From the NCBI RefSeq assembly GCF_048268305.1, contig NZ_JBLWVT010000004.1:389610-453609 (forward strand): a stretch of 64,000 bases of DNA, given 5' to 3'. This document shows positions 60,879 to 64,000 of this stretch, in pieces; positions within the stretch are counted from its first letter, which is position 1; every line of letters starts with the position of its first letter. Origin of the DNA: Pseudodonghicola sp048268305. GTDB taxonomy: Bacteria > Pseudomonadota > Alphaproteobacteria > Rhodobacterales > Rhodobacteraceae. A program made the translations under genes and the position numbers. Under the pieces are notes generated by a model. The model did no database searches. It was given only the letters and a program-made list of their open reading frames with translations, and was not told the DNA's origin.

Positions 60879-61991
60879 ATGGCGCTCTCCCCGCTCAACC
60901 AGCGCCGCTGGCGCAATTTCAAGCGCAACCGCCGGGCCTTCTGGTCTTTGTGGATCTTCGCCGTGCTGTTCGGCCTGTCGCTGTTCGCCGAGTTTCTGGC
61001 CAACGACAAGCCGATCCTGGTGAACTATCGCGGCGGTTATTACATGCCGATCTTCCGCTTCTATCCCGAAACCGCCTTTGGCGGCGATTTCCAGACCGAG
61101 GCGATCTATCGCGACCCCGAAGTGCAATGCCTGATCGCCTCCGGCGGGCTGGAAGATTGTTTCGACGATCCGGAAAAGATCATGGCGGCCATCAAGGGCG
61201 GCAGCTTTGACCAAAGCACCGAAGGGTTTGAAAAGGGCTGGGCGATCTGGCCGCCGATCCCCTATTCCTTCAACACCACCGTCGATCGTCCCGGCGCGGC
61301 ACCGCTGCCGCCGAACCGGCAGAATTGGCTGGGCACCGATGACACCAAGCGCGACGTGCTAGCGCGGGTGATCTATGGCTTCCGGCTGTCGATCCTCTTC
61401 ACCCTGATCGTGACCAGCGCGGCCAGCCTGATCGGCATCTTCGCCGGCGCGGTGCAGGGGTTCTTCGGCGGCAAGGTCGACCTGATCTTCCAGCGGCTGA
61501 TCGAGATCTGGGGGGCGACGCCGTCGCTCTATGTCATCATCATCATGTTCGCCATCCTCGGCCGCAGCTTCTGGCTGCTGGTGGGGCTGATGGTGCTGTT
61601 CTCCTGGACCTCGCTTGTCCATGTGGTGCGGGCGGAATTCCTGCGCGCCCGCAACCTGGAATATGTCCGCGCCGCCAAGGCGCTGGGGGTGGGCAACCTG
61701 ACCATCATGTTCCGCCACATGCTGCCCAACGCCATGGTGGCGACGCTGACCATGCTGCCCTTCATCGTCACCGGCACCATCGGATCGCTGGCGAGCCTCG
61801 ATTTCCTCGGCTTCGGCCTGCCGTCCTCCGCCCCCTCGCTGGGCGAGCTGACGCTGCAGGCAAAACAGAACCTGCAGGCGCCCTGGCTGGCCTTCACCGC
61901 CTTCACCGTCTTCGCGCTGATGCTGTCGCTGCTGGTCTTCATCTTCGAGGGTGTGCGCGATGCCTTCGACCCCAGAAAGACCTTCTCATGA
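60879..61991 (+). CDS. yejE: YejE-like ABC permease
   Basis: The 370-residue permease starts with LSPLNQRRWRNFKRNRRAFWSLWIF, the usual YejE start, and has a long periplasmic domain (residues about 50-145; RGGYYMPIFRFYPETAFGGDFQTEA). The transport core follows: NWLGTDDTKRDVLARVIYGFRLSI and an EAA loop with RAAKALGVGNLTIMFRHMLPNAM. Its own ribosome site (GGGGGG) is poor, which fits coupling to the preceding micro-ORF. Confidence 0.92.
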   Translation: MALSPLNQRRWRNFKRNRRAFWSLWIFAVLFGLSLFAEFLANDKPILVNYRGGYYMPIFRFYPETAFGGDFQTEAIYRDPEVQCLIASGGLEDCFDDPEKIMAAIKGGSFDQSTEGFEKGWAIWPPIPYSFNTTVDRPGAAPLPPNRQNWLGTDDTKRDVLARVIYGFRLSILFTLIVTSAASLIGIFAGAVQGFFGGKVDLIFQRLIEIWGATPSLYVIIIMFAILGRSFWLLVGLMVLFSWTSLVHVVRAEFLRARNLEYVRAAKALGVGNLTIMFRHMLPNAMVATLTMLPFIVTGTIGSLASLDFLGFGLPSSAPSLGELTLQAKQNLQAPWLAFTAFTVFALMLSLLVFIFEGVRDAFDPRKTFS

Positions 61992-62299
61992 GCGGTTTCA
62001 CCTGTTCGTCCCGTGCCCAATGCCGGCTGAACGGATTGTTCGGCACCGCCGTGGCGCTCTGCGCGCTGATGCTGCTGTGGAGCGGGGTCGCCATACTGAC
62101 GTCGGGCGCGGCGCCGCTGCCTGCGCTGGGGCGCATGGCCGGGGTCTGGCTGACGCTGTTGCTGCCGACTAGCCTGTCCGTCGTGCTCTGGGGCGTGATG
62201 CGGGCCACCGGGCGTCAACCTGGATGGCTCACCACCGGGTTGGTCCTGATCGGGGCGGTCTGGGGGATTGTCATGCTGAACGGGGTGGCGCGGCTATGA
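61988..62299 (+). CDS. small membrane protein between yejE and yejF
   Basis: The 103-residue protein is not recognised. It has three likely hydrophobic helices (about residues 16-38, 49-70, 80-98) separated by short polar turns and few charges. Its ATG overlaps the yejE stop and its TGA overlaps the yejF ATG, each as ATGA, so it is embedded in the translation of the importer operon. The classical yejABEF operon has no such gene. It may be an accessory subunit of the permease or simply a passenger. Confidence 0.65.
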   Translation: MSGFTCSSRAQCRLNGLFGTAVALCALMLLWSGVAILTSGAAPLPALGRMAGVWLTLLLPTSLSVVLWGVMRATGRQPGWLTTGLVLIGAVWGIVMLNGVARL

Positions 62300-63873
62300 G
62301 CGTTCTTGAGGTTCAGAACCTGCGCGTCGCCTTCCGGCAGGACGGCAAGACCGTCGAGGCGGTGCATGGGGTGTCCTTCTCGGTCGATCAGGGCGAGACG
62401 GTGGCGCTGGTCGGCGAAAGCGGCTCGGGCAAGTCGGTCTCGGCGTTGTCCACCCTGTCTCTGCTGGGCGAGACGGCCGAGGTTTCCGGATCGGTCACCT
62501 ATCGCGGCACGCAGATGATCGGCGCCTCCGAGGCCGATCTGCGCCGGGTGCGCGGCAATGACATCAGCTTCATCTTTCAGGAGCCGATGACCTCGCTCAA
62601 CCCGCTGCACACCATCGAAAAGCAATTGGCGGAATCGATCGCGCTGCACCAGGGGCTGGCGGGCGAGGCGGCGCGGGCGCGCATTCTGGAACTGCTGACC
62701 AAAGTGGGAATCCGCGATCCGGAAAGCCGGCTGGGCGCTTATCCGCACCAGCTTTCCGGCGGGCAGCGGCAGCGGGTGATGATCGCCATGGCGCTGGCCA
62801 ACAAGCCCGAGATCCTGATCGCCGACGAACCCACCACAGCGCTTGACGTCACCATCCAGGCGCAGATCCTCGACCTGCTGGCCGAGCTGAAGGACAGCGA
62901 GGGCATGGGGCTGTTGTTCATCACCCATGATCTGGGCATCGTGCGGCGGATCGCCGACCGGGTCTGCGTGATGAAAGGCGGCGAGATCGTCGAGGAGGGC
63001 CCGACCGAGGCGATCTTTGCCAACCCGCAGCACCCCTATACCCGCAAGCTGCTGGCCGCCGAACCCTCGGGCGAACCCGATCCGGTGGCAGAGGATGCGC
63101 CGGAGCTTTTGCGGGCCGATCACCTCAAGGTCTGGTTCCCGATCCAGCGTGGGCTGATGCGCAAGACGGTCGATCACGTGCGCGCGGTGAACGACACGAC
63201 GCTGTCGGTGCGGGCCGGCGAAACGCTGGGCATCGTCGGCGAAAGCGGCTCGGGCAAGACTACGCTGGCGCTGGCCTTGATGCGGCTGATCGGCTCGGAA
63301 GGTGGGATCACCTTTCAGGGCCATGATGTCCGCCAGTGGTCGACGCGGCAGCTCAGGCATCTGCGCAAGGACATGCAGATCGTGTTTCAGGATCCCTTCG
63401 GCAGCCTCAGCCCGCGGATGACCTGTGCCCAGATCATCGCCGAGGGGTTGGCGATCCACAAGGTCGATCCCCATCGCGCCCCGCGCGAGCTGGTGGCCGA
63501 GGCGATGCGGGAAACCGGGCTCGATCCGGCGGCGATGGACCGCTATCCGCATGAATTCTCCGGCGGGCAGCGGCAGCGGATCGCCATCGCGCGCGCCATG
63601 GTGCTGCGCCCCCGCCTGCTGGTGCTGGACGAGCCGACCTCGGCGCTCGACATGACGGTGCAGGTGCAGATCGTCGAGCTGTTGCGCGGCCTGCAGCGCA
63701 AGTATGGTCTGGCCTATCTCTTCATCAGTCACGACCTGAAGGTGGTGCGGGCGATGTCGCACAAGGTGATGGTGATGAAACAGGGCGATGTGGTCGAGGC
63801 CGGCAGCGCCGAGCAGATCTTCGACCGGCCGCAGACAGACTATACCCGCGCGCTGATCGCGGCGGCGGGCTAG
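62296..63873 (+). CDS. yejF: YejF-like ABC ATPase with two ATPase domains
   Basis: The 525-residue fused ATPase has domain 1 (Walker A GESGSGKSV; signature LSGGQRQRVMI; Walker B ILIADEPTTALDVT) and domain 2 (Walker A GESGSGKTT; FSGGQRQRIAIARAM; LVLDEPTSALDMT), both apparently active. It powers the Yej importer. The C-terminus DYTRALIAAAG is shorter than I would expect, and its stop codon overlaps the stop of an IS5-type transposase on the other strand, so the last residues may have been replaced by the insertion. Confidence 0.92.
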   Translation: MSVLEVQNLRVAFRQDGKTVEAVHGVSFSVDQGETVALVGESGSGKSVSALSTLSLLGETAEVSGSVTYRGTQMIGASEADLRRVRGNDISFIFQEPMTSLNPLHTIEKQLAESIALHQGLAGEAARARILELLTKVGIRDPESRLGAYPHQLSGGQRQRVMIAMALANKPEILIADEPTTALDVTIQAQILDLLAELKDSEGMGLLFITHDLGIVRRIADRVCVMKGGEIVEEGPTEAIFANPQHPYTRKLLAAEPSGEPDPVAEDAPELLRADHLKVWFPIQRGLMRKTVDHVRAVNDTTLSVRAGETLGIVGESGSGKTTLALALMRLIGSEGGITFQGHDVRQWSTRQLRHLRKDMQIVFQDPFGSLSPRMTCAQIIAEGLAIHKVDPHRAPRELVAEAMRETGLDPAAMDRYPHEFSGGQRQRIAIARAMVLRPRLLVLDEPTSALDMTVQVQIVELLRGLQRKYGLAYLFISHDLKVVRAMSHKVMVMKQGDVVEAGSAEQIFDRPQTDYTRALIAAAG

Positions 63874-64000
63874 GAAGCGGACTCATAAAATCTTGCCCAT
63901 AAGCGTGAGCAGACGAGGAGGACGGCTGCGAGATAGTTACGGGCTGTCTTCTCGTAGCGGGTAGCGATCTTGCGGAAGTGTTTGAGCTTGTTGAAGAAAC
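63870..64000 (-). mobile_element. IS5-family transposase, C-terminal part at the right edge
   Basis: On the minus strand a frame entering from the right edge reads FFNKLKHFRKIATRYEKTA, then ARNYLAAVLLVCSRLWARFYESAS before a TAG. This is the C-terminal end of IS5-family (IS427-type) DDE transposases. Its stop overlaps the yejF stop. The inverted repeat marking the end of the element cannot be fixed from this edge. Confidence 0.85.

Noticed and set aside
1..64000. CRISPR array, prophage, integrase or toxin-antitoxin locus
   Set aside because: No regularly spaced direct repeats of suitable size and no matching protein motifs were found on either strand.

Overview
The window is about 64 kb of GC-rich DNA that reads as the chromosome of an alphaproteobacterium, most likely Rhodobacterales (Rhodobacteraceae). 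The grounds are the gene families (xanthine dehydrogenase xdhABC beside a BMP-type ABC importer, a membrane-anchored CycM-like cytochrome c, several TRAP and family-5 ABC importers, BKACE and IclR-type catabolic genes), the tight ATGA/GTGA overlaps, and short GC-rich palindromic repeats of a kind I associate with this group. All gene identifications come from reading motifs; no database search was run.

Layout. 1-2.8 kb: end of an SDR gene, a beta-keto acid cleavage enzyme and an orphan family-5 binding protein. 2.9-4.2 kb: MgtC/DUF4010 membrane protein. 4.2-8.0 kb (minus): haem uptake and use genes hmuSTUV without a receptor gene. 8.3-11.4 kb: macAB-like efflux pump. 11.7-13.1 kb: FAD-linked 2-hydroxyacid dehydrogenase. 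13.1-20.5 kb: a TIM-barrel protein plus metallophosphodiesterase, then a complete five-gene family-5 ABC importer. Both units carry PhoB-box-like 11-bp-phased repeats upstream, so I read this block as a phosphate-starvation system for an unknown, probably phosphodiester-related, substrate. It is the strongest candidate for something undescribed here. 20.9-25.5 kb: a compact chaperone-usher operon of the spore-coat-U type. 25.6-28.5 kb: TAXI-type TRAP transporter. 28.5-36.3 kb: an IclR-centred catabolic cluster with a minus-strand operon (cupin, dctPQM-like TRAP, flavodoxin-fold reductase) and a plus-strand pair (DUF6282 hydrolase-like, HpcH/HpaI aldolase). Both operons have a good promoter and share a similar palindrome just after the predicted start. 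36.5-37.2 kb: decayed IS5-type transposase beside tRNA-Gln.

37.3-46.2 kb: mostly single metabolic genes (SH3 protein, 2-hydroxyacid dehydrogenase, thpR, gamma-glutamyltransferase, D-lactate-dehydrogenase-like flavoprotein, AhpD-like protein, DUF938 methyltransferase, DAO oxidoreductase). 46.4-55.7 kb (minus): xdhABC, ABC ATPase, two permeases and a BMP binding protein in one overlapping series, which reads as purine uptake joined to purine oxidation. 56.0-57.5 kb: pheA divergent from a cycM-like gene. 57.7-63.9 kb: yejABEF-like importer with a repeat-derived micro-ORF between yejB and yejE and an extra small membrane-protein gene between yejE and yejF. The right edge enters an IS5-family transposase that meets the end of yejF.

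The region is dominated by solute uptake (eight distinct import systems or binding proteins) and oxidation of small organic acids and purines. No CRISPR array, rRNA, phage or integrase gene was seen.
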